64,000 nucleotides of DNA from Halopelagius fulvigenes (GTDB lineage Archaea > Halobacteriota > Halobacteria > Halobacteriales > Haloferacaceae). The stretch covers positions 186,001-250,000 of the forward strand of contig NZ_JBHSXH010000009.1 of assembly GCF_042662625.1 (NCBI RefSeq), written 5' to 3'. Made by a program: the position numbers and the translations under genes. The notes under the pieces were generated by a model, which was given only the letters and a program-made list of their open reading frames with translations, searched no databases and was not told where the DNA came from. Below are positions 16,095 to 23,933 of the stretch, in pieces. Position 1 is the stretch's first letter, and every line of letters begins with the position of its first letter.

Positions 16095-16102
16095 CATTAA
16101 CC
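16095..16102 (+). promoter_or_regulatory. TATA-like box of engB
   Basis: CATTAACC is centred about 27 bases upstream of the engB ATG at 16126, with no ribosome-binding site in between. A leaderless transcript is inferred. Confidence 0.4.
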
Positions 16103-16125
16103 GCCGCGGCGGCGTCCGTCCACAC

Positions 16126-16746
16126 ATGTTCGAAGACCGCCCGGACCGACAGGAGGTCGTCCTCGTCGGGCGTTCAAACGTCGGGAAATCGACGCTGATG
16201 CGCGAGTTGACGGGGCACTCGAAGTTCACGACGGGGAAGAAACCCGGCGTGACGCGGAAGCCCAACCACTTCGACTGGGCCCCGGAGAGTTTCATGTTCA
16301 CCGACCTCCCCGGCTTCGGGTTCATGTCCGGCGTCGAGGCGGACCGCCGCGAGCAGATCACGACCGACATCGTGCGGTACGTCGAGGCCAACGCGGACGA
16401 CATTCTGGCGGGCGTCCTCGTCGTGGACGGAAAGAGCGTCGTGGACATCATCGACCGCCACTCCGGCCCGGACGAGATACCGCACGACGTGGAGATGTTC
16501 CACTTCCTGCGCGAACTCGAAATCCCCGTCGTCGTCGCCGTCAACAAGATGGACAAGGTGGACGACGAGGACGAACGCCTCGACGAACTCTGCGACCGAC
16601 TCGGCCTGATGCCGCCGTGGAAACAGTGGCGGGACACCATCGCGCCGATAACCGCCAAACGCGGGAACATCGACCCATTACTGTCGGCTCTCCAGAATCA
16701 CTTCCACGAACAGAAGCGCGACGACCTGCTGAAGTTCGTCAGTTGA
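16126..16746 (+). CDS. engB: GTP-binding protein EngB
   Basis: A 206-residue TRAFAC GTPase of the EngB/YihA family. G1 is GRSNVGKST (residues 15-23), G2 lies within KPGVTRKPNHF, G3 is DLPGFGFMSG and G4 is NKMDKVDD. The small size, a G domain with almost nothing else, and RSNVGKS are diagnostic. Bacterial EngB takes part in large ribosomal subunit assembly, and an equivalent archaeal role is inferred. The ATG at 16126 gives the family N-terminus MFEDRPDRQEVV; longer upstream reading through the gap is basic and not conserved-looking. It stands alone. Confidence 0.92.
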   Translation: MFEDRPDRQEVVLVGRSNVGKSTLMRELTGHSKFTTGKKPGVTRKPNHFDWAPESFMFTDLPGFGFMSGVEADRREQITTDIVRYVEANADDILAGVLVVDGKSVVDIIDRHSGPDEIPHDVEMFHFLRELEIPVVVAVNKMDKVDDEDERLDELCDRLGLMPPWKQWRDTIAPITAKRGNIDPLLSALQNHFHEQKRDDLLKFVS

Positions 16747-17102
16747 ATCAGACGCCGAGCGTTCCGCTCCGAGGCGAAGAGACGGACGCGGCGGAACTCA
16801 CGCTGCGTCGGTAGACGGTGGCTCGGGAGAAGTCCTCGTCACAAGGGGCTCGGAGGGGGTAACTGTCTTCACTGCCACCGTCCGTCCCTTTCGGCCGGAA
16901 CGTCAAGAATCCACCTTTCTCCGCTCGACGCGAATTTTCCTCTGTAATCTGTCATTTACTGCCCGGCTGTTTTATCCCATTTGATGCCTCTGAGGGCTCT
17001 GTATCTGATTCTTCGTATTTCTTCAATTATGACTCGCAATTCACTGCGTAGATCAACTGTAACTACCTACGCCTGGTTTCCTCTTCCGCGTAGTTCTCGA
17101 CT
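16747..17102. other. 356-base intergenic region upstream of the formyltransferase
   Basis: No gene found. The first ~140 bases have ordinary GC-rich composition. From about 16890 it becomes distinctly richer in A and T, with oligo-T stretches such as tgttttatccc near 16970, which could hold the promoter of the formyltransferase gene or a terminator for engB. A 40-codon open frame at 16984-17106 is discussed under rejected items. Confidence 0.5.
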
Positions 17103-17969
17103 ATGACTGCGAACTCCGAGAGGCCCCTCCGGGTGGTCGTTCTCTGCGACGAGTGCGTCCCCCGGTGGGAGAAACGAGCCCTCGAACGTACAGTCTCGCG
17201 GACGGACGCCGAAATCTCTCACGTCGTGTTTCGGGACTCGGAGGCCCGACCGGACGGCGTCGGCGCGTTCCTCTGGGCCGCGGCGCGTCAGGTGCGCGAG
17301 TACCCCCTCTGGTCGATGGTCGGCGCGGTTCGGATGGCGACCGAAACGCCCAAGTACGAACGACTCGCGCCGATCAAAGACGTCGATGGCGTGCCCGAGG
17401 CGGAGTGGACGTACTGCGCGCCGAAACCCGCGGACGGACTGGGGGAGGTTCTCCCCGACTCCGTCGTCGAAAGCGCCGTCTCCGACGCGGACGTCGCCGT
17501 CCGACTGACGGGGTTCGGCATCCTGATGGGCGACGTCCTGCGCGCGCCGACCCACGGCGTGTTGAGTTACCACGTCGGCGACATCCGGGAGTACCGAGGC
17601 GTGATGGGCGCGGGTTTCTGGGAGTTCTTGGAGGGCCGCGACGAAATGGGCGTCACGGTGCAACGCCTCACCGAGACGATCGACGGCGGCCGAATCGTCG
17701 CCCTCGAACGCTTCGACATCTCGGAGTTGCACACGTGGCAGGAGGTGAAAGCCCGCGCGTTCCGCGTCGCGGAGGGGACGCTCTCGGCGGCCGTCGAGAA
17801 CGTCGCCGACCCGGCGTTCACGCCCGCGGAACCGGACCGACTCGGAGAGGTTCGCTACCCGCCGACGGGGACGGACGTCCTCGACTACCTCCGGAAGAAC
17901 ACCGCCGGGCGACTTCGGAGGGTGGTTCCGTCGCGGGCGGTCGAAAGCGACCACCCGGTACGCGACTAG
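17103..17969 (+). CDS. Formyltransferase-family protein
   Basis: A 288-residue protein with a formyl-transferase (Fmt/sugar N-formyltransferase-like) core, whose relatives use 10-formyl-THF. The key region is GVLSYHVGDIREYRG, with His157 in the position of the catalytic histidine and Asp194 in LTETIDGGRIV in that of the catalytic aspartate. The usual asparagine two residues before the histidine is Ser155. Residues ~40-115 are an extra insertion rich in W and Y. The end (NTAGRLRRVVPSRAVE) is basic. It is not the housekeeping methionyl-tRNA enzyme, which archaea lack. Next to ThuA and Gfo/Idh genes, an amino-sugar substrate is possible. Confidence 0.78.
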   Translation: MTANSERPLRVVVLCDECVPRWEKRALERTVSRTDAEISHVVFRDSEARPDGVGAFLWAAARQVREYPLWSMVGAVRMATETPKYERLAPIKDVDGVPEAEWTYCAPKPADGLGEVLPDSVVESAVSDADVAVRLTGFGILMGDVLRAPTHGVLSYHVGDIREYRGVMGAGFWEFLEGRDEMGVTVQRLTETIDGGRIVALERFDISELHTWQEVKARAFRVAEGTLSAAVENVADPAFTPAEPDRLGEVRYPPTGTDVLDYLRKNTAGRLRRVVPSRAVESDHPVRD

Positions 17970-18013
17970 CCGCGACGGACTCACGCGTCGGCGTCGACGA
18001 GTTCCGCGTCCGT

Positions 18014-18673
18014 CTACCCGAACGTGGGAGTGTCCGCCGCCCACCGCACGCCGTTGCGAAGGAGCGCCTGCGTCCCGTCGGTAACGATGGCCGGGTAATC
18101 GTGCCCGAGCGAGCAGTAAAACACCCGCCCGTCGCCGTACCCCTTCACCCACGAGACCGGCGTGTCCCCGTTCTCGGGGTGGTCCATCCGGGCGAGCACC
18201 GTCACGTCGTCGTCGTACTCGACGACGTACGGTTCGTCCCACACCCGGAAGTCGTCGAGGTCGGCCGAGACGGGGTGGTGGCTGTAGACGACGTTCACGT
18301 CGAACGCCCCCTGCGACGGGTGGGTGACGAAATGTCCGCCGAGCAGTTCTCGGAGTTCGGGCACGGGGTCGTCCCGGTTCTCCCCGTCGACGGTCGTCAG
18401 GTCCGACGCGCAGTGGACGCCCGCGTAGCCGTTCCCCGACTCCACGAACGAGAGGATGCAGTCGAGTTGTTCGTCGGTGAACGTGCTGTCGGTCGTGTAA
18501 TCGACGAGCACGTCGTAGCCGTCGAGGTCGGTCACCGACTCCCGGTCGGTCGTCAGGTCGGCCTCGACGCCGACCGGCGCGAGCGTCTCTTCGAGTACCG
18601 GTCCCATCCGCTCGAACCGGTGGAACGGGAACCTGTTACCGCCGAGGAGCAGGGCCTGTGTCTCGGTTGCCAT
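18014..18673 (-). CDS. ThuA-domain protein
   Basis: A 219-residue protein of the ThuA family, a class-I glutamine-amidotransferase-like fold linked to trehalose and other sugar utilisation in bacteria. Visible segments are TQALLLGGNRFPFHRFERMG, VDYTTDSTFTDEQLDCILSF, VESGNGYAGVHCASDLT, LRELLGGHFVTHPSQGAFDV and a final VKGYGDGRVFYCSLGHDYPA. The family has no proven catalytic mechanism. It is divergent from the Gfo/Idh oxidoreductase, a pairing often seen for ThuA, which supports a shared carbohydrate role. The ATG at 18671-18673 starts MATETQALLL and is the only sensible start. Confidence 0.88.
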   Translation of the reverse strand: MATETQALLLGGNRFPFHRFERMGPVLEETLAPVGVEADLTTDRESVTDLDGYDVLVDYTTDSTFTDEQLDCILSFVESGNGYAGVHCASDLTTVDGENRDDPVPELRELLGGHFVTHPSQGAFDVNVVYSHHPVSADLDDFRVWDEPYVVEYDDDVTVLARMDHPENGDTPVSWVKGYGDGRVFYCSLGHDYPAIVTDGTQALLRNGVRWAADTPTFG

Positions 18674-18792
18674 GTTCGAGACACCGACCGAGAGTACTTT
18701 TTTCTACGCTATTCGCCGCCCGTCCGCTGGTCGAACACCGGTCACCCTCCGTCGACCTATGCCTTTTTCCCCCTGTTGGTCGGGAGGGACGT

Positions 18793-19893
18793 ATGGGTCC
18801 AGTTCAGACGGGTATTCTCGGTTGCGGAACGATCAGCGAGGCGTACCTCGGCGCGGACGACCGCTTCGACGTGTACGATATCGTCGCCTGCGCCGACATC
18901 GACGCCGAGCGTGCGCGGGAGACCGCCGAGAAGTACGGCCTGCGGGCGTACGCCCCGGACGAGATGCTCGCTGACGACGACATCGAGTTGGTGGTCAATC
19001 TGACGCCGCCGTCGGTCCACTTCGAGACGTGCCACGACATCCTGACGGCCGGCAAGCACGTCTACGTCGAGAAACCCCTCGCCGCCGACTTCGAGGACGC
19101 GAACGCGATTCTCGACACCGCGGAGGCCGAGGGGTTGCTGGTCGGGTCGGCCCCCGACACCGTCTTGGGCGCGGGCCTGCAGACCGCTCGGTCGGTCGTC
19201 GACGGCGGGCGAATCGGCGACCCGGTGGGGGCGACGGCCGTCTGGGCGTCGGGCGGACACGAGAGTTGGCACCCGTCGCCCGACCTCTACTACCGGCGCG
19301 GCGGCGGTCCCCTCTTCGACATGGGGCCGTACTACGTGACCGCGCTCGTCTCCGTGCTCGGCCCCGCAAAGCGGGTCACCGGTTCGACCACCCGCACCTC
19401 CGACCGGCGCACCATCACGAGCGACCCCCGTTGCGGGGAGACCATCGACGTCGAGGTCCCTACTCACGAATCGGGAATCATCGACTTCGCCGACGGAGCG
19501 ACTGCGAGCGTCCTGACGAGTTTCGACGCGCCCGGTCGCTCGACGTTCGGGTCCCCCGCGTTCGAGATTTACGGCACGGAGGGGACGCTCCGACTCCCGG
19601 ATCCCAACCACTTCGAGGGCCCCGTTCACGTCCGTTCGGCGGACGGCACGACGGAGGAAGTCGAGTTGACCCACGAGTACACCGCGGGACGGGGGGCCGG
19701 CGTCGCGGACCTGGCGGCCGCGATTCGCGGCGACTGGCGTCACCGGACGAACGGGGCCCTCGCCAATCACGTGCTCGAAATCCTCGACGGGATACGCGAC
19801 GCGTCGGCGGAGGGGACCCACGTCTCGATCGAGACGAGCGTCGAGCGTCCCGAACCGCTGCCGCCGACCTTCCCGGACACGCTCGCGGACTGA
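18793..19893 (+). CDS. Gfo/Idh/MocA-family oxidoreductase
   Basis: A 366-residue NAD(P)-dependent sugar or cyclitol oxidoreductase. The Rossmann start is TGILGCGTISEAYLGA, followed by the family motif KHVYVEKPLAADFEDANAI (EKP core). The C-terminal domain has GGGPLFDMGPYYVTALVSVL, which holds the usual DxGxH-like position as DMGPYY. The tail (ALANHVLEILDGIRDASAEG) is typical. The substrate cannot be deduced. I chose the ATG at 18793 because the upstream extension does not resemble the family. It is divergent from thuA, with 119 bases between them that must contain both promoters. Confidence 0.9.
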   Translation: MGPVQTGILGCGTISEAYLGADDRFDVYDIVACADIDAERARETAEKYGLRAYAPDEMLADDDIELVVNLTPPSVHFETCHDILTAGKHVYVEKPLAADFEDANAILDTAEAEGLLVGSAPDTVLGAGLQTARSVVDGGRIGDPVGATAVWASGGHESWHPSPDLYYRRGGGPLFDMGPYYVTALVSVLGPAKRVTGSTTRTSDRRTITSDPRCGETIDVEVPTHESGIIDFADGATASVLTSFDAPGRSTFGSPAFEIYGTEGTLRLPDPNHFEGPVHVRSADGTTEEVELTHEYTAGRGAGVADLAAAIRGDWRHRTNGALANHVLEILDGIRDASAEGTHVSIETSVERPEPLPPTFPDTLAD

Positions 19894-19935
19894 CCGCGGA
19901 GAGACGCGTTCGGCTCCGACTCCGCGACGCGGCCG

Positions 19936-21201
19936 CTACGGTCCCGACTCGTCCCACGCGGCGTTCTCGGCGTGCTCCTCGGCGATGCGGCGCACGTCGT
20001 CGGCGTCCTCGAGTCCCGTCTCGGTCACGACGGCGTCCACGAGGTCTGCGGGCGTCGCCTCGAACGTCGGCGCGAACACCGACACCGACTCCGTCCCGTC
20101 GTAGACGGCGTCGGACGCCTCGCCCTCGTCGGCCGTCCAGTCGTCGCCCGCCGGGCGCACCTTGTCGCGGGCGGCGACGGCGTAGAGGGGGACGCCCGCC
20201 TCGCGCGCGGCGAGTGCCAGCGCCGTCGTTCCGGTCTTGTTGACGACGCGGCCGTCGGGGAGGACGGCGTCAGCGCCGACGACGGCGGCGTCGACGTCGA
20301 GTTCCGAGAGCGCCGTCGGAAGCGCGGCCTCGGTCGTCAGCGTGGCTCTCGCGTCCGTCTCCGAAGCGACCCACTCCGCGACGCCGACGCCCTCGCGTTC
20401 CGGGCGCGACTCCGCGACGACGACGGCCTCGGGGTCGGACTCGGCGACGGTCGCCCGGACGGTACCGGACCGCGAGAGCGTCGCCAGCGTCGTCGCCTCC
20501 GAGTCCGCGAGTCGTTCGGCGGCGTTCGCGGCGGCGGCGTCGGTCGCGTCGATGGACTCTCGGAGGAGGGTGACGCACCGCTCTCGGACCGACTCGGGCG
20601 TTCGCTCGGCCGTCGCTATCGCCCGGTTCACCCGGTTCGAGACGGCGGCCATGTTCGGCCGGGCGTCGCGGAGTTTCCGCGCCGTCCGAGCGGCGGACTC
20701 CCAGTCGTCGGCGTCGTCGTCCGCGGCGGCGTCCCGCAGCGTTTCGAGCGCGCGCGCGGCTATCCACGCCGACCCGTGGGTTCGGTCCTCGCGGACGGTC
20801 GGGAGCGTGGGCGCGACGCGCCGCCACGCCTCCCACAACTGGGGTACCGCCTCCCGTTCGAGAACTGTCGTCGGGTCGGTCCACTCCGCCTCGGCGACTT
20901 CCTCGTTCGTCGTGGTCTCGGCCGTCTCCGCCTCGAACAGGAACGGGTGGACGGTGAACTCGCCCTCCGCGGTGGAGGCGTCGAGGGGCGCGCCGACGCG
21001 GACGAGTTCGACCTCCCCGTCGCCGAGTCCGACCTCCTCGCGGAGTTCGCGCCGCGCGTCGTCCTCGGCGGCGGCCGGGTCGCCCTCGACGTACCCCGAG
21101 ACGCCGTCCCACCGACCGGGGAACGTTCCGACGCTGTCGCTTCGGCGGACGAGGAGCACCCGCCCGCGATACCGAACGAAGCAGGTCACGACGTGGGCCA
21201 T
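19936..21201 (-). CDS. NUDIX hydrolase fused to an eIF-2B/R15P-isomerase-like domain
   Basis: A 421-residue two-domain protein. Residues ~1-135 are a NUDIX domain with core RELREEVGLGDGEVELV after WDGVSGYVEGDP; the spacing before the core deviates slightly from the consensus. Residues ~150-410 resemble the alpha/beta/delta eIF-2B family, which includes ribose-1,5-bisphosphate and methylthioribose-1-phosphate isomerases. Evidence is VVGADAVLPDGRVVNKTGTT, where GAD and NKxGT are family signatures. The combination suggests cleavage of a nucleotide-linked compound and isomerisation of the released phosphosugar, but this is inference. The ATG at 21199-21201 starts MAHVVTCFVRYRGRVLLV, the correct beginning of the NUDIX fold. 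Confidence 0.83.
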   Translation of the reverse strand: MAHVVTCFVRYRGRVLLVRRSDSVGTFPGRWDGVSGYVEGDPAAAEDDARRELREEVGLGDGEVELVRVGAPLDASTAEGEFTVHPFLFEAETAETTTNEEVAEAEWTDPTTVLEREAVPQLWEAWRRVAPTLPTVREDRTHGSAWIAARALETLRDAAADDDADDWESAARTARKLRDARPNMAAVSNRVNRAIATAERTPESVRERCVTLLRESIDATDAAAANAAERLADSEATTLATLSRSGTVRATVAESDPEAVVVAESRPEREGVGVAEWVASETDARATLTTEAALPTALSELDVDAAVVGADAVLPDGRVVNKTGTTALALAAREAGVPLYAVAARDKVRPAGDDWTADEGEASDAVYDGTESVSVFAPTFEATPADLVDAVVTETGLEDADDVRRIAEEHAENAAWDESGP

Positions 21202-21275
21202 ACCCACGAGTTCGGCCTCCGGGGTGACGGGTCTTGCGCCTCCGAAAACCGGCCGCATTCTCCAACATCTCCCCG

Positions 21276-21284
21276 CTTTTTACC
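21276..21284 (+). promoter_or_regulatory. TATA-like box of cofE
   Basis: CTTTTTACC is centred about 26 bases before the cofE ATG at 21306. The remaining spacer has no Shine-Dalgarno sequence, so a leaderless cofE-mer transcript is inferred. Confidence 0.4.
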
Positions 21285-21305
21285 GGCGCGTCCCCCACCT
21301 CGGGT

Positions 21306-22061
21306 ATGGAACTATTCGCCGTCCCCGACGTGCCGGAGGTCGGTCCGGGGGACGACTTAGCGGCCGTCGTCCGAGAACGGGTCGACCTCCGCGAGGACGA
21401 CGTCGTCTGCGTCGCCTCCACCGTCATCTCGAAGGCCGAAGGCCGGCAGGCCGACCTCTCGGAGTTTCCGGCGGGGCCGCGGGCGAGGGAGATCGCCGCG
21501 AACCTCGAAGCGGCGACGGGAGAGGAGAAGGACCCCCGATTCGCCCAAGCGGTCCTCGAAGAGAGCGTCGAACTGCTGACGGAGTCGCCGTTCCTGCTGA
21601 CGGAGACGCGGTTCGGCCACGTCGGCGTCAACGCCGGCATCGACCGCTCGAACGTCCCCGACCACGACCTACTCCTGCTTCCGAAACGCCCCTCCGAGAG
21701 CGCCGAGCGAATCCGCGCGGGGTTACCCGCCGACCGCGTCGTCGTCACCGACACCTGCGGGCGGCCGTTCCGCCACGGGCAACGCGGCGTCGCCATCGGG
21801 TGGGCCGGCACGCGCGCGTCCAGAGACTGGCGCGGCGAGACCGACCGCGAGGGGCGCGAACTCGGCGTGACCGTCGAGAACGTCGTGGACGAACTCGCGG
21901 CGGCGGCGAACCTGCTGGCCGGCGAGGGGGCGGGCGGCACGCCCGTCGTCGTCGTCCGCGACTTCGAGTGGGGCGACCACGGCGGCAGCGACGAACACTT
22001 CCGCGACGCGGGGACGGACTTCGTCCGGCAGGCCCTCCGGGGGTGGGAGTATGACGGGTGA
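21306..22061 (+). CDS. cofE: Coenzyme F420-0:L-glutamate ligase CofE
   Basis: A 251-residue enzyme that adds L-glutamate to F420-0 using GTP, the last step making active coenzyme F420. Recognisable stretches are MELFAVPDVPEVGPGDDLAA, VVCVASTVISKAEGR, HVGVNAGIDRSNVPDHDLL, VVVTDTCGRPFRHGQRGVAI and WRGETDREGRELGVTVENV. Length is the family norm. Its end overlaps the start of mer by 11 bases. The pairing with an F420-dependent enzyme places F420 synthesis and use in one operon. Confidence 0.95.
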   Translation: MELFAVPDVPEVGPGDDLAAVVRERVDLREDDVVCVASTVISKAEGRQADLSEFPAGPRAREIAANLEAATGEEKDPRFAQAVLEESVELLTESPFLLTETRFGHVGVNAGIDRSNVPDHDLLLLPKRPSESAERIRAGLPADRVVVTDTCGRPFRHGQRGVAIGWAGTRASRDWRGETDREGRELGVTVENVVDELAAAANLLAGEGAGGTPVVVVRDFEWGDHGGSDEHFRDAGTDFVRQALRGWEYDG

Positions 22062-23043
22062 GGGACTGTTCGGCGTCGAACTGACGCCCGAACACCCCGT
22101 CCCCGAAGTCGTCGAACGCGGCGTCCTCGCGGAGGAAGCGGGCTACGATGCGGCGTTCGTCTCCTGTCACTACAACAACCGCGACCCGTTCGCCGTCCTC
22201 TCGCACCTCGCGGCCGAGACGGACGGCATCCGACTCGGCCCGGGCGTCGCCAACCCCTACGAACTCCACCCGGTGACGCTGGCGGCGAAGACGGCCACCG
22301 TCGCGGAACTGTCGGAGGGCCGCGCCGTCTTCGGCATCGGCCCGGGCGACCCCTCGACGCTCCGAAACCTCGGCCTCGAAGACGAACGCGGCCTGCGGTC
22401 GGTCTTGGAGTCGTTCAAGGTCGCACGGAGGATCTGGGCGGGCGAACGCGTCTCCCACGAGGGGACGTTCGAGGCGACGGACGCCGGACTCAACTTCGAG
22501 GTGCCGGGCGAGATTCCGGTGTACGTCGGCGGCGAGGGGCCGCAGATGTGCCGGATGGCCGGCAAGCACGCCGACGGCTTGCTGTTCAACGGGTCGCACC
22601 CCGACGACTTGGCGTGGGCAGGCGAACGCGTCGCGGAGGGCGTCTCCGACCGCCCCGCGGACGGGGGAGACTTCGAACTCCTCGCGTACGCCAGCGTCAG
22701 CGTCGCCGAGGACAGAGAGGCCGCGCGAGAGGCCGCCCGCCCGCCCGTGGCGTTCATCGCGGCGGGCGCGGCCCCGCCGGTCCTCGACAGGCACGGCATC
22801 GACCGCTCTCGGGCGGAGGAAATCGGCGAGAAGATAAGCGCGGGCGCGTTCTCGGAGGCGTTCGGCCTCGTGACGCCCGCGATGGTGGACGCCTTCGCGA
22901 TGGCCGGGACGGGAGAAGAGGTGGCCGACCGCATGGCGGCCGTCCTGAACCACGCCGACGGTATCGTCGTCGGGTCGCCGTTGGGGCCCGACCCCGACGA
23001 GGCGATTACTCTCGCGGCCGAGGCCTACGACTCGGCGCGCTAG
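22051..23043 (+). CDS. mer: 5,10-methylenetetrahydromethanopterin reductase-like F420 enzyme
   Basis: A 330-residue member of the luciferase-like F420-dependent family, closest to Mer, which reduces methylene-tetrahydromethanopterin (or the folate analogue) with F420H2. Evidence includes FGVELTPEHPVPEVVERGVL, FGIGPGDPSTLRNLGL, VPGEIPVYVGGEGPQMCRMA and GKHADGLLFNGSHPDDL. Haloarchaea do not make methane, so in this organism a role in C1-folate metabolism is inferred. The ATG lies inside the cofE reading frame (11-base overlap). Its final 38 bases overlap the end of the convergent small membrane protein gene. Confidence 0.88.
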   Translation: MTGEGLFGVELTPEHPVPEVVERGVLAEEAGYDAAFVSCHYNNRDPFAVLSHLAAETDGIRLGPGVANPYELHPVTLAAKTATVAELSEGRAVFGIGPGDPSTLRNLGLEDERGLRSVLESFKVARRIWAGERVSHEGTFEATDAGLNFEVPGEIPVYVGGEGPQMCRMAGKHADGLLFNGSHPDDLAWAGERVAEGVSDRPADGGDFELLAYASVSVAEDREAAREAARPPVAFIAAGAAPPVLDRHGIDRSRAEEIGEKISAGAFSEAFGLVTPAMVDAFAMAGTGEEVADRMAAVLNHADGIVVGSPLGPDPDEAITLAAEAYDSAR

Positions 23044-23248
23044 CGCCGAGACCGGTCGCCCAGTTCACCAGTCCGCCGAGGGCGAGGTAGCCGAAGGCGG
23101 CGACGGAGAACGCTATCAGCACCCCGCCGACGAGGAACGAGACGATGGTTAGCGGGTCGCCGGTGCCGACGATACGCAGTCCGCCGGTGACTAACAGTTC
23201 GACGGCGCTCTCGAGCAACATCACGACGAAATCGAGTACCGTGACCAT
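23006..23248 (-). CDS. Small membrane protein, two predicted helices
   Basis: An 80-residue protein starting MVTVLDFVVMLLESAVELLV. Two hydrophobic segments (about 4-22 and 33-60, the second with IVSFLVGGVLIAFSVAAFGY) are joined by a short GTGDP-containing loop. The tail is basic and read opposite to the end of mer, overlapping it by 38 bases. The family is not recognised. The membrane part has convincing haloarchaeal composition; the basic tail in the overlap is less certain and may be an accident of stop position. Confidence 0.62.
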   Translation of the reverse strand: MVTVLDFVVMLLESAVELLVTGGLRIVGTGDPLTIVSFLVGGVLIAFSVAAFGYLALGGLVNWATGLGASAPSRRPRPRE

Positions 23249-23352
23249 GCGCGACCGTTCGGGTTCCCGGTATTTGTGTGTTGATGGACGGCACGCCGCG
23301 CCCCGCCCGGGATGTCGCCACCGCTAAGGTGCGAGGCGGATTTCGTCCGACC

Positions 23353-23640
23353 ATGACCGAGGACCGTTCGCTGGAGGACTTCGTCGGAGGAAGCGACGAC
23401 GAGGGCGACGACGCCGCGGAATCCGCCGACGCGTCCGAATCTGTCGACGAGTCCGAACCCGCCGACGCTCCCGACGACGAGGACGACGCCGGCGACGCGC
23501 CGGGCCCGGCCGTCGCGACGTACCGGTGGGACCCAGATGGCGTCGAGTGCGCCGCCTGCGGGGAGTCCGTCGAACGAGTCTGGACGGCGGACGCCGACGG
23601 GAGCGAGACGTTCGTCTGCGAGTCCTGCAAGGAGTGGTAG
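23353..23640 (+). CDS. Small acidic zinc-ribbon protein
   Basis: A 95-residue protein. Residues ~1-50 are an acidic, probably disordered segment starting MTEDRSLEDFVGGSDDEGDD. Residues ~55-95 carry one zinc ribbon: CAACGESVERVW, then FVCESCKEW at the very end, giving CxxC-x(17-20)-CxxC. It resembles small haloarchaeal zinc-finger proteins of the DUF7573 type, though I cannot confirm that assignment here. No enzymatic motif is present; a protein- or nucleic-acid-binding role is possible. Confidence 0.72.
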   Translation: MTEDRSLEDFVGGSDDEGDDAAESADASESVDESEPADAPDDEDDAGDAPGPAVATYRWDPDGVECAACGESVERVWTADADGSETFVCESCKEW

Positions 23641-23698
23641 TCGGTCCCGCGCTCCGATCACCACCTCTATCACGTTACGCCGATCACACTTCGTCCGT

Positions 23699-23905
23699 AT
23701 GCCGGATATCGGTAACCCCGCTGGATTCGACGTCGCGACGGTTCTGACCGGGTCGGGACTCACGCTCTTGGTGTCGGCGGGAATCATGCGGTACGGCGAA
23801 CAGTTCCGGTACACCGCCGCGGAGCTCTACGCCATCGGCGGCGGGGCACTCGTCGCGGTCGGCCTCCTCTTCGGTATCCTCCTCGTCGCGAGCGGCTACC
23901 GCTGA
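23699..23905 (+). CDS. Small membrane protein, two predicted helices
   Basis: A 68-residue protein starting MPDIGNPAGFDVATVLTGSG. Two hydrophobic segments read TVLTGSGLTLLVSAGIMRYG and GGGALVAVGLLFGILLVASG, with a short polar connector YGEQFRYTAAELYA between. The ATG at 23699-23701 is taken because the longer in-frame reading upstream is basic and overlaps the zinc-ribbon gene out of frame. No family recognised. It converges with mutL, 28 bases away. Confidence 0.7.
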   Translation: MPDIGNPAGFDVATVLTGSGLTLLVSAGIMRYGEQFRYTAAELYAIGGGALVAVGLLFGILLVASGYR

Positions 23906-23933
23906 GTCCCCGCGTCGCGCCCGCCCTCCCCGG

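Noticed and set aside
16984..17106. A 40-codon frame whose stop overlaps the ATG of the formyltransferase
   Set aside because: Leu/Arg/Ser/Thr-rich with AT-leaning codons unlike haloarchaeal genes, no ribosome site and no motif; more likely promoter DNA.
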